Below are positions 33,094 through 45,434 of a stretch of 64,000 nt of DNA, in pieces. Within the stretch, counting starts at the first letter, position 1. The number at the start of each line of letters is the position of its first letter. Under the pieces are notes generated by a model. It was not told the origin of the DNA. It saw nothing but the letters and a program-made list of their open reading frames with translations, and made no database searches. This DNA comes from Tulasnella sp. 424 (taxonomy: Eukaryota; Basidiomycota; Agaricomycetes; Cantharellales; Tulasnellaceae): positions 1 to 64,000 of the forward strand of contig WSUB01000163.1 in assembly GCA_019633425.1 (NCBI GenBank). Direction: 5' to 3'. Position numbers and translations under genes: made by a program.

Positions 33094-35500
33094 ATGGCTG
33101 ACGATATCAAAGAGCTTCAAGAAACAAGTGCTTCACACCCACCGATAAGCGCTCAAGATGCCGCTATCGACGAAGTCGAACAGGCGATGATGCGTCTGAG
33201 AATCTCTCCGGTGGGCGGCTCTATCGATGCCCATTTCGTTAACACTGCAAGAAGCTAACCGCCAAATACTGCTTTAGAGAAAAGTCCTTGCATCGCTGGG
33301 ACATCTCCGAATCGAGGAGGCTCGAATCAAACCGCTTGAGGATAGAGCTCCCAAGAAAGGCGGGAAAGCGGACGTGGAGCCAGCGATACTCGTTCCTGCC
33401 CAGTCCCCAAATTCCCTGACATCCGAAGACCCGGAGTACATCGCCGTCAAGAAGCTACGTTGCGACACCGACACCGCCGACGACCGAGTCCTCGCGGTAG
33501 GTTGTCGCCAGATTTCCACTCACAGCGGGTGTTCTAACTCGGGTACACCTCTTGCGTCAAGCCATTTACTCATGAGGTCAAGCTTCTAAACGACCTATCC
33601 CACCCGAGCGTGGTAAGGATCGTTGGTTTCGTCGAGGACGTCGAGCAGGGCATCGCCTGGCTGGTGTTTTCCTGGGAGAAGAATGGCAACTTGCGAGAGT
33701 TTGTTCGGTCCGCCCGCTGGGAGCTTCCAGAACGCGTATCCCTGGTAAACACATCTCTCCCACTACGAGAGTCTAACCTTCGCTTACGGAGCCACAGATA
33801 GATGACGTGGCCAGGGGACTTAATTACCTCCATGGAAGGACCCCACCAATCTGCCACGGTGATCTGAAATCGGTAAGCTTAATGTGCTTGTCGCTTTTCT
33901 GCGTGGACTGACATTTACCCGGATACAGCTCAACGTCCTGGTCAACTCCGAGAACCGGGCGGTTATTACGGACTTCGGTTCTGCTCGGACGATGGATTCT
34001 ACGGGCGTAGGAGCAATCAGAGGCGCCCGTTCGGCGGCTATGGAGTTCCAGCATCGAATCGCAACGACAGCGCCCGCGGTGGACTCCTTGAAGGCCGAGC
34101 TAGCTGCGTCCGGGGATTTCATCACCATGACGGGCCCAGCTTGGACCATCCGATGGGCCGCCCCGGAGCTGCTCGAAGGGGAGTTACCCAGTTTGGCAAG
34201 CGACATCTGGGCATTGGCTTGGATCTGTTGGGAGGTACTTTGGAGTGAATTGTAGAGAGATCCGGGCCTTCGCTCATCCCCTTTCCGGCTCGGTCTAGGC
34301 AATCACTGGGAACTTTCCATTTGATGAGGAGAATGATGTCGCAATTGTTCTACGCATTACCAGAGGCGATCTTCCGGCGGTCGGAGATGATGCCCAGCTC
34401 AAGCAAGTCAAGGTACTCTGTAGCCTCATGGGGCGGTGTTGGAGCTTGAATGCAAATGAGCGACCAACGGCTATGAGATGTCAACAAGAAATTTCATTCA
34501 TGGTACGGAGTCCTCATTGTTGTAATTTCCACGTACCTAATTGGCATTCTCGCAGAATCAAGTTATACCCTCAGGCAGCAAACTGAGCGGATCGGCTACA
34601 ACTCGCTCGAGCGGACTTTTGCATGCCCTTGGCTCGATTCAACTGCGGAATGACATGGTGGCTGAAGCAGAAAAGTACTTCCAAGAGTCGTTTGTGGTTG
34701 CCAATTCGGTTGGAGATAAAGAGGGCAAGGCTAGAGCATTAGAAGCACTTGGAGACGCGTACTACTTTCAAGATCGGTACTCTAAAGCCGAGGAGTCATA
34801 CATCCAAGCCCGCGACAACTACTCTCAAATCGGGAATCAGCGCGGCTTCGCCGACTCGGTCAGAGGTCTGGGAGACGTGTACCGCATGCGAAGCGAGTAT
34901 TCCAAAGCCGAGGAGTCGTACATCCAAGCCCGCGACACCTTCTCCCAAATTGGGGATCAGCTCGGCCTTGCCAACTCGGTCAGGGCTCTGGGACACGTGT
35001 ACCGCATGCGAAGCGAGTATTCCAACGCCAAGGAGTCGTACATCCAAGCCCGTGACACCTACTCTCAAATCGGAGATCAGCTCGGCTTTGCCAACTCGGT
35101 CAGGGGTCTGGGACACGTGTACCGTATCCGAAGCGAGTATTCCAACGCCGAGGAGTCGTACATCCAAGCCCGCGACACCTACTCTCAAATCGGGTCTCAG
35201 CTCGGCTTTGCCAACTCCGTCCAAAGTCTGGGTCAGGTCTACTCAGCTTCGGGTCAGTATGCCAAGGCCGAAAAGTCGTACTTGGAGGCTGAGGTGGTGT
35301 ATCGTCGGATCGGAGACATGCTATCTTTGGCCCACAACCTTTGGTACCTCGGCTGGCTCCGTCGCGACCAGGCACAATATGGAGAGGCCAAGCGTCTCGT
35401 TTCCGAAGCATCGACACTGTACGGCGACCTTGGTCTGACGAGTGATGTGGCGGACTGCGATAAATTTCTCGAAAAGGTTCAGCAGCTAATGGCAGCGTAA
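33094..35500 (+). CDS. Kinase-TPR protein B (7 TPRs)
   Basis: 682 aa from exons 33094-33210, 33278-33496, 33562-33744, 33798-33872, 33929-34234, 34299-34502, 34556-35500. Exon 1 encodes a 39-residue N-terminal module (MADDIKELQETSASHPPISA...). The kinase has IAVKKLRC, THEVKLLNDL, HGDLKS/LNVLVN, DFGSAR, RWAAPELL and CWSLNANERPTA, so it is likely active. Between DFG and APE lies an unusually long activation segment of about 60 residues, one residue shorter than in the paralogs. The last exon has 7 TPRs, starting LGSIQLRNDMVAEAEKYF and ending in the cap LGWLRRDQAQYGEAKRLV. It is the shortest repeat set of the array. Introns are all phase 0 and sit at the same places as in A, C, D and E. Confidence 0.88.
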
Positions 35501-37211
35501 TTAGGGCTTCATACTTCCGTGTAATTATTTCAAGCTTTGTTCATCAACGTTCCATGGTGCCGTCCGATTTGCATGTTCCGCAATGTCTTTACTGGAATTC
35601 CTGTCCTTTGTTCGTATTGACCACCTTTTTCGTCTCAGGCTTTCCTACCTGCCTGCGAATCCCCTCGGCGGGGGACACTTGGGCTGCGTCGGTTGTTCGA
35701 ATCCCCGCTTCTCCTAATGCGGAGAGGTCCGGTCATCTGGCTTAACAGAGCCCCATAGCCCGGTAAACTGAAGTGTTGGCACTTTTACATCTACTTACGA
35801 CGTGAGTTTTCTTGGTGCGGCTATGAGTATCAGACGTGACGCTTAGGGTGGAGAACCCAATCTTGAACCAGCTTCAGCTTTCACGAGACCTTTTGCCGAT
35901 ATCCAGGTCCCTCTTACCGCGATAATATATGTACCTCGAGAAATGCTGCACTGCCAACGATCACAGCTCAATACCCACCGGATACCAGGCAGAACAGCGC
36001 GACATCTTCGTCGCAAGGCCTGTGGATAAATGCGCGTACCTCGTAAAATAGAATTCCTTTCAGCACATAAGCCACCGATTCGACGCTAATACGCTTCTGC
36101 AATCTCATATTCGCACAAGTTCGGCGACAGCTACTAAAACAGTCCAAACTACGCCGAGAAGAACCTTCAACGTCATTACAGAGTGGTCGGGGTTGGACCG
36201 AATGATTGAGTTCCAGGTGCAAAGTAGCCGCTACCGTGCGCTGTAATGACGATGGGGGTTATTAAAGTGACGATATTTCATGGACAACTATGTTGAATAT
36301 CAGACGTCGACGCTCATGTTATCCGTGCCCCCGCGTTCGAAGAGTTGATGGGACAGTGCTTCGGCGCGACTATGCCGGTAAAACCAAAAAGATAAAACAC
36401 TGCAATAGGGCGGGCAGAGACGCTGGATCGAGGTGTGCTCTTCTCAATCCTTTCTCAGTGCATGCCGCTAGCGCGGGCCGGCCACAATGACACAAAAATA
36501 CAGTCTTCATCTCCACCCATGCCAATTCCTATGATTCGATTGTTGAGAGAGTTGTCATTTTCTTGACGATGCTGAAAGAATGTGCCCAGCAAGAGCTATG
36601 TCGTCAGGATCGGTGGCACCTTCCGAACGGGTTATCACTCGTGTTGCTTGCGGGCGGCCGGCCGGCTGAGCGACTTCGCGGTAGTCAACCACCATCATCG
36701 ACGCACGATTTTTGATGGCGTTCTCAGTCTAAGTGTCGAACGGGAATATCAAATATAGAGGCAAGCCTCCCCGTGGTAGGGGATTGGAAGTGAGCGGGTG
36801 GAGCTCCGAGGGTGTTTGCATATTGCTTGGGTTGATCTGGTAGGGAGGATCGGAGGAATGAAGGCGTTTACTGCAAGTCCCTAGGCATGCGAGTTTGTCG
36901 CTCCGCCTACGAGTATCGCTGGGACCAATCTAGGGAGGGTGTATGAGGATGCGGTTGTTCGCCGTCCCAAGCCGACTCCGTTCACGGACAAGGGTACATG
37001 CTCAACGTTAACAGTTTCACTGATGGGTTTCACTACTAGGCGGTGAGAGGGAAAGAAATTGTCTGGTTTTTGTTTGCGTTTGGCTGGAGAAAATTGCAAA
37101 AGGTGAAAGAGGTCCATGGAAGATTAATGCGTCCGAGTGCGCCGCTTCGTGACGGTTGGGTCCGTGGGTTTGTCCTCAGTGTGACGTGGGTTGCTCGATG
37201 CGGAACTCGAG
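35501..37211. other. Array spacer B-C, first part
   Basis: No gene. Compared with spacers after C, D and E, about 350 bp are missing near 35592 (between cttta and attcctgtcctttg). It contains the structured element at 35659, the block CCCCCGCGTTCGAAGAGTTG at about 36330 shared by all later spacers, and at about 36560-36660 the conserved short frame beginning MLKECAQQEL. Confidence 0.55.
35659..35764 (+). repeat. Hairpin-rich element with tRNA T-loop-like box (after gene B)
   Basis: Contains CCCC-TCGGC-GGGG, then GTTCGAATCCCCGC (like a Pol III B box), then a second hairpin CCGC...GCGG and CCGG...CCCGG. The same element follows genes C, D and E. No acceptor stem or anticodon arm could be built, so it is not a tRNA gene. 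Confidence 0.4.
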
Positions 37212-37426
37212 TGACGTCACACGATTGTTTTGTTTACTCCGTAAAAGTCTTTCCCCCTCAAGTTACATAGACACGCTGCGGTAGAAAATGACGGCGACAT
37301 TGATTGCCAGCCCAAATGCGCCAAATATGCGTGTATTAATCATTGTCAAATGGGAACTGGTATCTTTGTACTCCCGTATTTTGCATCGATCCCAAACGAT
37401 GATCTCGTTCTGGGCAATCACACGTG
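37212..37426 (+). promoter_or_regulatory. CRE / CACGTG block, spacer B-C
   Basis: TGACGTCA at 37212-37219 followed by an ATTG core (CCAAT-like, one base weaker than in spacer A-B), and CACGTG at 37421-37426. Order and spacing match the other spacers. Confidence 0.5.
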
Positions 37427-37769
37427 ACCGAAAGGAAAAGACGCGGTACCGGTGTTAGCGCCGATTGTAATTTCAACCAACCCCAGGTTTCGACCATCGA
37501 CAGCTCCGGCCGGACACTCTATCTCACCACCTCGCCCTCTCTACACCCGCTATATCGCAAGAACAAATACTATCGGGAGCAATCGAGTGCCGTACAACTA
37601 GAACCTCACATGAAGCAACGTCGACATCAAGCATCTCGTCAGATGACCAACCATGAACTTGATACTAGTAAGCCGGACTCTCGCTGTCCGTTATTCTGTC
37701 ATTCTTTTCGGTGAGGCGTGCAGTTAACGGAAGACCTCTTTAGGATGCGCAAAGACGCTGAAATTTTGC

Positions 37770-39960
37770 GGCGGCATCAAGTTGACGGCCGGAGCTTCCG
37801 ATGTAAAAGCACCTTCAATCCCATACCCGGCCCAGGCTTGGCGGATGTCAATCTGTGTGCCAACGCTCCAACCCACTATCTCTATCATTTGCATCTCCGA
37901 GCCAATTGGTGCACCTCGGAATCTCGTCTTGGGCGTTTTCGACTGAGCCGTAAAAACGACTCACCTCCAAACTACAAGCGCTTAGCATACCACCGGCGCA
38001 AGACTCGGGTTTCGGAAGGAAGGTCGTGACTCTACACTGGGAGTTTCGCGCATATTTACACCGGAGAAAACTCTTTCAATGAGCTTTAGCCTGTCGCGTG
38101 CAAGGCCCGAGATGCCGTGTTGGCTTCCAGCTTTCGACGAAGCTTCTTTCACGCTGCCCCATCATTCTACACCAACCCCGTCGCTCCACCCAGTGTCATT
38201 CATCTCTACTGTACCCCTCACCCCCTTCTACTCCAGCAAAATTCTCCCAGCTGAATTTCCTTGTAAACGATGACTGCAGAACCGTCCTTGGATTTTGGCC
38301 TTGCAGCAGTCGCAAGCCGCACGAGAAGGGCATACCGGTTTAACCACCAGCTTCGAAGCCAAAATGTCCACGCGGCGGTGGATTCGGGAAGGGTTTATGG
38401 TCGAGGGAAGGACGTTGAAGAGATATTTTGGGGTGGGGATACCTCGCGTTGGAGGTGCGTACGAGTACCTTGGTCGAGGTCATGTAATCCAGCCATTCCT
38501 TGTCACTCACTTACCTTTCCCCATTTTGTCATTCTTTCAGACTATGTCCGGAAGCTTTCCCTATCACGACATCCGAAACGATGCGGGTATTCTCATTGTG
38601 TTCCCGACCATTCCACACGAAAGGCTCCGGAACCGACTCTCACACCTGTTTTCCTCAACGGCTTGGTCGGAATCCTTCGAAGAAGCTGGAACTTTGAGCC
38701 CGACGAGCGGCCAGAAGCGTGCTCGTGTGTGACAGCGATCATTCCACTGAACCCGTGCAGGTGTGAGTGGATAGGGATCGAAGGTTGGGCGCCTGGGGTG
38801 ATGTGTCTAAAGCTCGGAACGAGTGCAGGAGGAGCCGAGATGGTTGGACACTTGGATCATGCAGTGCATCCCCATGTTTGAGAACAGGATTCAAGGATGC
38901 ATCTCCCAAATCACTCTCGACACGGACGTCGTTAAGAAATCCCGCCAGCTCTCGTTGCTGTTGAGAACGGAGCTCGAAGCCGAACCAGGGTACGTAATAT
39001 ATTGTCCATACGGTATCGGTGGCTGAGCTGACGTTGGGTTCGCTTGTCTCCCGCGCAGATGACGCTGCAAATGGACGAGAACGGTCAACCCCTACCATAA
39101 TTAAGGAGGAGATACCTTAAACCTCCCGAGGCGACTGTCAACCAAGAGTCCAGCGACAGAAACTCGTCGTGGCCGCTACTAGTAGGCGTTTGTCCAAATT
39201 CGGTCGCTGTCGTCTCCAGCCAGACACTCCAGAGATCCCTTATGGAAAGTTCTCCGTGCCATTTCTACACTGCGCAAACCAGTCACACTGTCTCATCAAC
39301 CTGCGGGAGCTCCCCAATCTCCTCAGAGACGATGGTCCTCGACTCGACAACAAGCCGATACCTCTTCTCCACCATCCAGGGCTTCGAACGTCTCGTGCGA
39401 CACTATCCCGACGGCTTCCGCCCAGACGTAGCAAGCTTCCTCATCGACGTTGGCTACGAGCAGCGCGTTCGTGGAGGAAATCGGGTTCCCTGCTTGGCAG
39501 TGGCATTGCAAGCTGCTGAACGGCATCGAGAACTCTCGGGGACCAACGGAAACTTCCTATCGCGTCGTGCTAGACCGTTAGGAAAGGTCGTTGCAAGCTA
39601 CGAAGTTCTGGGCTTACATAAGAACGCGCGGGCAGCTTTGGCTGGAGCGATTTGGGTTGACCAAGGATGAACCAACACGACTGGGGAGCACCACGCTTTC
39701 CAAATCTTCCTTGACTCGCAACGCCGTACGAGAACCTCCCAAGATATAGGATTCGCCAGTTTGGTGGGGCAACTCGGAGAGCCATGGAAACGATTAGGAG
39801 CGGTTGGGAAGCCATCTGGCTGATGCGCTGGTCGATTTGGATTTGACCTTGTGAGGAAGGGGAGGCAGAGCGGAAGCATTGAAGGTGGAGAACGAGCTGA
39901 TACATTCACACAAGGCGTTGGATGAGGGTGGTCAGCGGTAGAGGTGAACAACAGAGGGGA
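37770..39960 (+). pseudogene. Decayed second-family kinase gene, spacer B-C
   Basis: Homolog of 30180-32620. Its pre-kinase part is shortened (about 400 bp absent between GAGCCAATTG and the CGTAAAAACGACTC block). DFGLAAV is readable at about 38290, MSGSFPYHDIRND at about 38545, and the helical tail FERLVRHYPDGFRPDVASFL at about 39385. Several frame changes and stops; no complete kinase frame. Confidence 0.6.
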
Positions 39961-40129
39961 TGCGGCATTGATGATGACAGGTTCCGATCGCAAAAGGAGG
40001 CGTAGGTTAAGGGGTGTGTGCACCAAGTATCCCTCACACCAGGCCATTTCGATTGGTCTGACAGAAGCGGAGGCACTAGGGTTGCGGGAATCTTATATAC
40101 ACTAGTGTCAGAAGTAGACCGCTATGTTC

Positions 40130-40524
40130 ATGTATTTGTTCGAACGGGAGCTGGATGTCACCAACACGGAGTACATATCTACATGGTACCATCGGCATCA
40201 TTAACCCGTCATGCTGCGCGTTTCAACTCCCTGACTCTGGTAGTGAAAGCCTCAATCTTTGAGGTGGATGGACCTGGTATCTTTGAATCAAGAAAGATCA
40301 CAGCCGAAGCTTGGTTTGAGCCGATCCATGCGTTTATAGTGAGCACACATGCTGGGGGTGCATGCGGCATCCGGGCGTACAGCCACCAGGAAGTGGCGCT
40401 CGTTCCCAAGGTCTCCCTCAAATCCCACCACGACTACCACCGTACTCAATCGACACTTCACCTCTCGCCCCCGGCCCAAATCATCCACTCCCCCACTGGA
40501 TAGTTTGATCGGGCTCATTCTGCT
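40130..40524 (+). promoter_or_regulatory. Conserved upstream block of kinase-TPR gene C
   Basis: TTCGAACGGGAGCTGGATGT, CTCAATCTTTGAGGTGGA, CAAGAAAGATCA, TTGAGCCGATCCATGCGTTT, CCAGGAAGTGGCGCTCGTTC and ATCCACTCCC in the same order as in the other array genes, ending at the ATG at 40525. Confidence 0.55.
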
Positions 40525-43172
40525 ATGACTGACAATATCAAAGAGCTTCAAGAAACAAGTGCTTCACGCCCACCGATAAGCGCTCAAGGTGCCGCTATCG
40601 ACGAAGTCGAAGAGGCGATGACGCGTCTTAAAATCTCTCCGGTGGGCGGCTCTATCTACGCACATTTCACCAGGACTGCAGGAGACTAATCTCAAAGTGC
40701 CGCTTTAGAGGAAGGTCCTTGTATCGCTGGGACATCTCCGGATCGAGAAAGCCCGAATCAAACCGCTTGAGGATAAAGCCCCCAAGGCAGGCGGGAAAGC
40801 CGACGTAGAGGCAGCCGTGCTCGTTCCAGTCCAGTCGCGAAATTCCCTAGGATCCAAAGAAACGGAGTACGTTGCGGTCAAGAAGCTACGTTTGGACACC
40901 GACACCGACGACGATAAAGTTATCACTGTAAGTCGTCGCAGGACTTTCACGCGCAGCGGGTGTTCTAACACGGATACCGATTGCGTGAAGCCATTTGCTC
41001 ATGAGGTCAACCTCCTAAACGACTTGTCCCATCCGAATGTGGTGAAGCTCGTCGGTTTTGTCGAAGACGTCGAGGGAGGCATCGCCTGGATGGTGTTTTC
41101 CTGGGAGAAGAATGGCAACTTGCGAGAGTTTGTTCGGTCCGCCAACTGGGAGCTCCCGGAACGCCTGTCTTTGGTAAGCGAATCTCCTCCACCGCAGCCA
41201 TCTATCCTTCAGACTGACGGAACCTCAGATAGGTGACGTGGCCAGCGGACTTACTTATCTCCATGGAAAGACCCCACCAATCTGTCACGGTGATCTGAAA
41301 TCGGTAAGCGTAATGTACTTGCTCTTTGTGCGTGAGCTGACATTTACCTCAATACAGCTCAACGTCCTGGTCAATTTCAAGAACCGAGCGATGATTACCG
41401 ACTTTGGTTCTTCCCGAACGATGGACTCCACGACTACGAAACCAGTTAGAAACGCCGGTGCAGCGGCCGCGGAAACGTTACAGCATCGAAGGCCTACTAC
41501 AGCGCCCACCCTGGAGTCATTGAAGGCGGAGCTCGCTGCATCCGGGGATTTCATCACCATGACGGGTCCAGCCTGGACCATGCGATGGGCCGCCCCGGAG
41601 CTGCTCGAAGGAGAGTTACCCGGTTTGGCAAGCGACATCTGGGCTTTGGGTTGGATTTGTTGGGAGGTACGTTGGAGTGAATTGCAGAGGGATTTCGGCC
41701 TTCGCCCATCCCCGTTCCGGGTCGATCTAGGCAATCACCGGGAACTTTCCATTTGATGAGGAGAGCGACGTCGCAATTATTCTACGCATCACCAAAGGCG
41801 ATCTTCCGGCGGTCGGAGATGATGCTCAACTCAAGCAAGTCAAGGTCCTCTGCAGCTTGATGGGGCGGTGTTGGAGTTTGAACGCAAATGAGCGACCAAC
41901 GGCTATAAGGTGCCAACAAGAAATTTCATTCATGGTATGGACTCCTTGTTGCCGTAATCTACGGGTACTTACTCGGCATTCCCGCAGCATCAAGTCGTAC
42001 CCTCAAGCAGCAAGCTGAGCGGGTCGGCTACAACTCGCTCAAGCGAGCTTTTGCGTGCCCTTGGCCTGATTCAACAGCGGAATGGCATGATGTCTGAAGC
42101 AGAAAAGCACTTCCAAGAGTCAATTGTGGTTGCCAAGTCGGTTGGAGATAAACAGGGTCAGGCTAGAGCATTAGATGCGCTTGGAGACGTGTACTACTTG
42201 CAAGACGAGTATTCCAAAGCCGAGGGGTCATACATCCAAGCCCGCGACACCTACTCTCAAATCGGGGATCAGCTCGGCTTTTCCAACTCGGTCTTTGGTC
42301 TGGGAGACGTGTACCGCGTGCGAGACGAGTATTCCAAAGCCGAGGAGTCGTACATCAAAGCCCGTGACACCTACTCTCAAATCGGGGATCAGCTCGGCTT
42401 TGCCAACTCGGTCAAGGGTCTGGGAGACGTGTACCACATGCAAAGCGAGTATTCCAAAGCCGAGGAGTCGTACATCCAAGCCCGCGACACCTACTCTCAA
42501 ATCGGGGATCAGCTCGGCTTTGCCAACTCGGTCAGGGGTCTGGGAGACGTGTACCACAGGCGAAGCGATTATTTCGAAGCCGAGGAATCGTACATCCAAG
42601 CCCGCGACACCTACTCTCAAATTGGATCTCAGCTCGGCTTTGCCAACTCGGTCGATGGTCTGGGAGACGTGTACCGCATGCGAAGCGAGTATTCCAAAGC
42701 CGAGGAGTCATACATCCAAGCCCGTGACACCTACTCTCACATCGGGGATCAGCTAGGCTTTTCCAACTCGGTCCGGAGTCTGGGAGACGTGTACCGTATG
42801 CGAAGCGAGTATTCCAAAGCCGAGGAGTTGTACATCCAAGCCCGCGACACCTCCTCTCAAATCGGGGATCAGCTCGGCGTTGCCAACTCCGTCCAACGTC
42901 TGGGCCAGGCCTACTCATCTTCGGGTCAGTATGCTAAGGCCGAAAAGTCGTACCTGGAGGCTGAGGTGGTGTATCGTCGTATTGGAGACCTGGAATCTTT
43001 GGCCAACAACCTTTGGTACCTTGGCTGGCTCCGTCGCGACCAGGCACAATACGGAGAGGCCAAGCGTCTCGTTTCCGAAGCATCGACACTTTACAGCAAC
43101 CTGGGTCTGAAGAGTAATGTGGCGGGCTGCGATGAATTTCTCGAAGTGGTTCAGCAGCTAACGGCAGAGTAA
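40525..43172 (+). CDS. Kinase-TPR protein C (9 TPRs)
   Basis: 763 aa from exons 40525-40641, 40709-40927, 40991-41173, 41229-41303, 41358-41666, 41731-41934, 41988-43172. Landmarks by residue: glycine-loop-like GGKADVEAAVL near 67-77, catalytic Lys 97 (VAVKKL), helix C Glu 117 (AHEV), HGDLKS at 193-198, Asn 200, DFG 213-215, APE 277-279. The 60-residue stretch between DFG and APE includes RRPTTAPTLESLKAEL and is shared by all five paralogs. Nine TPRs follow; the inner ones are nearly identical (LGDVYRMRSEYSKAEESY). It ends with the common cap and EVVQQLTAE. All introns phase 0. Soluble; no targeting signal seen. Confidence 0.9.
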
Positions 43173-44834
43173 TTGGGACTCCATACATCCGTATAATTAT
43201 TTCAAGCTTTGTTCATCAACGTTCGATGACATCGTCCGATTTGCATGTTCTGCAATGTCTTTACTCTCATTTCTGTCTTCTTTCCCTCCACAGAGATTGT
43301 AGTTTTGGCTATTGTTCTTCGAATCATTTGTATTCTGAGATCTCCCATCACACTAGTACTTGCTATTTGTACATTTCTAGCCTAGTAAAAGTTTTGCGAA
43401 GTGTTTCCCCACTACAATGTGAGACCCGAAGCGCGTGGTGTCCATGGACCATACTGTCTCAATTATGCGGGCACCCCTCTTACACAACGAGTTCCAGGTT
43501 AGTGTTTGACGGTCCCAAACGCTGGCTTCGTGCCACGGGACAGGATGGATAGGCTTTGCCAGATATATGCTCCATACTGCATCGCAATATCAGCACAATA
43601 ATATTAACTTGCCGTTCGTATTGACTAGTTTTTCCGTCTCAGGCTTTCCTACTTGCCTGCAAATCCCCTCGGCGGGGGACACTTGGGCTGCGTCGGTTGT
43701 TCGAATCCCCGCTTGTGCTAATGCGGAGAGGTCCGGTCTTCTGGCTTAACAGAGCCCTATAGCCCGGCAAACTAGGTGTTAGCACTTTTACACCTATTTA
43801 CGACGTGGGTTTTCCTGGCGCGGCTATGGATATTAGACGTGACGGTGCTAGGGTGGAGAACCCAATCTTGAACCAGCTTCAGCTTTCACGAGACTTTTTG
43901 CCGACATCCGGGGACTTTCATTTTCTCTCTTACCGCGATATGTACCTCAAGAAATGCTGTACCATTAACGATCACAGTTCAATACCCACCGGATACCAGG
44001 CAGAACAGCGCGACATCTTTGACGCAAGGCCTGTGGATAAACGCACATACCGCACCGAATAGCACCCCTTTCAGCACAAAAGCCACCGATCCGACGCCCA
44101 TACGCTTCTGCAATCTCATTTAGCACAAGTCCGGCGATAGCTATGAAAACAGTCCAAACTAAGCCGAGAAGAACCTTCAACGTCATCGCAGAGTGATCAG
44201 GGATGGACTGGATGGTTGAGTTACAGGTGCAAAGTAGCCGCCACCGTGCGCTGTAATGACGATGTACGTATTAAATTGACGATATTCCATGCACAACTAT
44301 GTTGAATATCAGACGTCGCGTGTTATCCGTGGCCCCGCGTTCGAAGAGTTGATGGGACAGCGCTTCGGCGTGACTATGCCGGTAAAACCAAAACGATAAA
44401 ACACTGGAATAGGGCGGGCAGAGAGGCTGGATCGAGGTGTGCTCCTCTCAATCCTTTCTCAGTGCATGCCACCAGCGCGGGCCGGCCACAATGACACAAA
44501 AATGCAGTGTTCATCTCCACCGATGCCAATTCCTAGGATTCGAATTTTGAGAGGGTTGTCATTCTCTTGATGATGCTGAAAGAATGTGCCCAGCAAGAGC
44601 TATGTCGTCGGGCTCGGTGGCACCTTCCGAAAGGGTTATCACTCGTGTTGCTTGCGGGCGGCTGGCCGTTCGCGGTAGTCAACCACCATCATCGACGCAC
44701 AATTCCGACACTGCATGTATGGATGCACTGTCCAATGGGGACTGGTATCTTTTGTATTCGTGTGCTCCTGCACCTGTGGCAGACGATGACCAGCGCCACC
44801 ACACGTGACTGAAAGGAACGCGGGGTTAGCGCCG
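43173..44834. other. Array spacer C-D, first part
   Basis: No gene. It carries the 3' flank common to C, D and E (cctagtaaa, ccccactacaatgtgagac), the structured element at 43662, the GCGTTCGAAGAGTTGATGGG block at about 44337, the MLKECAQQEL frame at about 44573, and at about 44700-44834 an extra copy of the block at 29620-29745 with CACGTG at 44802-44807. Confidence 0.55.
43662..43768 (+). repeat. Hairpin-rich element (after gene C)
   Basis: Same layout as 35659-35764: CCCC-TCGGC-GGGG, GTTCGAATCCCCGC, CCGC-loop-GCGG and CCGG...CCCGG. Confidence 0.4.
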
Positions 44835-44844
44835 GTTTCGACTT

Positions 44845-45434
44845 AGCCTCCCAAGTCAGGCGTTGTCGTCCGAGGAAACCGGTTTGTGCCGCGTGGGAAT
44901 CAGACGAGCTGATGGGCGCAAGGTTCCTTGTTCTACGCCTGACCCAGTTCGTTCTATGGCTTAGCGGAAACGACCGCTTTCCCCAACCCCCTCTCATCGC
45001 ATACCATTCCCGCCCCCAGAGCCCCTCCTAAACTACTGTTACATATTACTTAAACTTCCCAGAACACGTCCACGTCTTTATAACTCTAAAAGAAGCTTGA
45101 AATAAAACACCATCACCGGGCCGATTGATTTTGTGCCTCTGGTACAGGACCGGTCGAGGACCGAGGCTTTACCCTTATTTTATTGCCGCTGAGCGCGTTG
45201 CAAGTCATATAATTGACGTAAAAAGGTTATGGTACACGTAAAAGTAGTTTAGGGAGGGCTGAGGGGGCGGGAATGATATGCGGTGAGGGGGGTAGGGGGA
45301 AGCGGTCGTTTCCGCTAAGCCATAGAATGAAGTGGGTCAGACGTTCCTGACGGAACCTTGTGTCCATCAGCTCGCCTGATTCTCACGCGACACAAACAGG
45401 TTACCGGAGGGTTAACGTCTGACCCGAGAGACTA
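44845..45434. mobile_element. MITE with long terminal inverted repeats (Mutator-like)
   Basis: A 590-bp insert. Its two ends are inverted copies of each other over about 200 bp: left GGAATCAGACGAGCTGATGG and right (inverted) GAGAATCAGGCGAGCTGATG; both contain CTATGGCTTAGCGGAAACGA read outward-in. The 10-bp target GTTTCGACTT is present on both sides (44835-44844 and 45435-45444), while the paralogous empty site at 29743-29752 has a single CTTTCGATTT. There is no transposase frame, so it is non-autonomous. Long TIRs and a 9-10 bp duplication fit the Mutator superfamily. Confidence 0.85.

Noticed and set aside
35659..35764. tRNA gene suggested by GTTCGAATCCCC
   Set aside because: No acceptor stem, D arm or anticodon arm can be formed around it, and the copies after genes C-E show the same lack.
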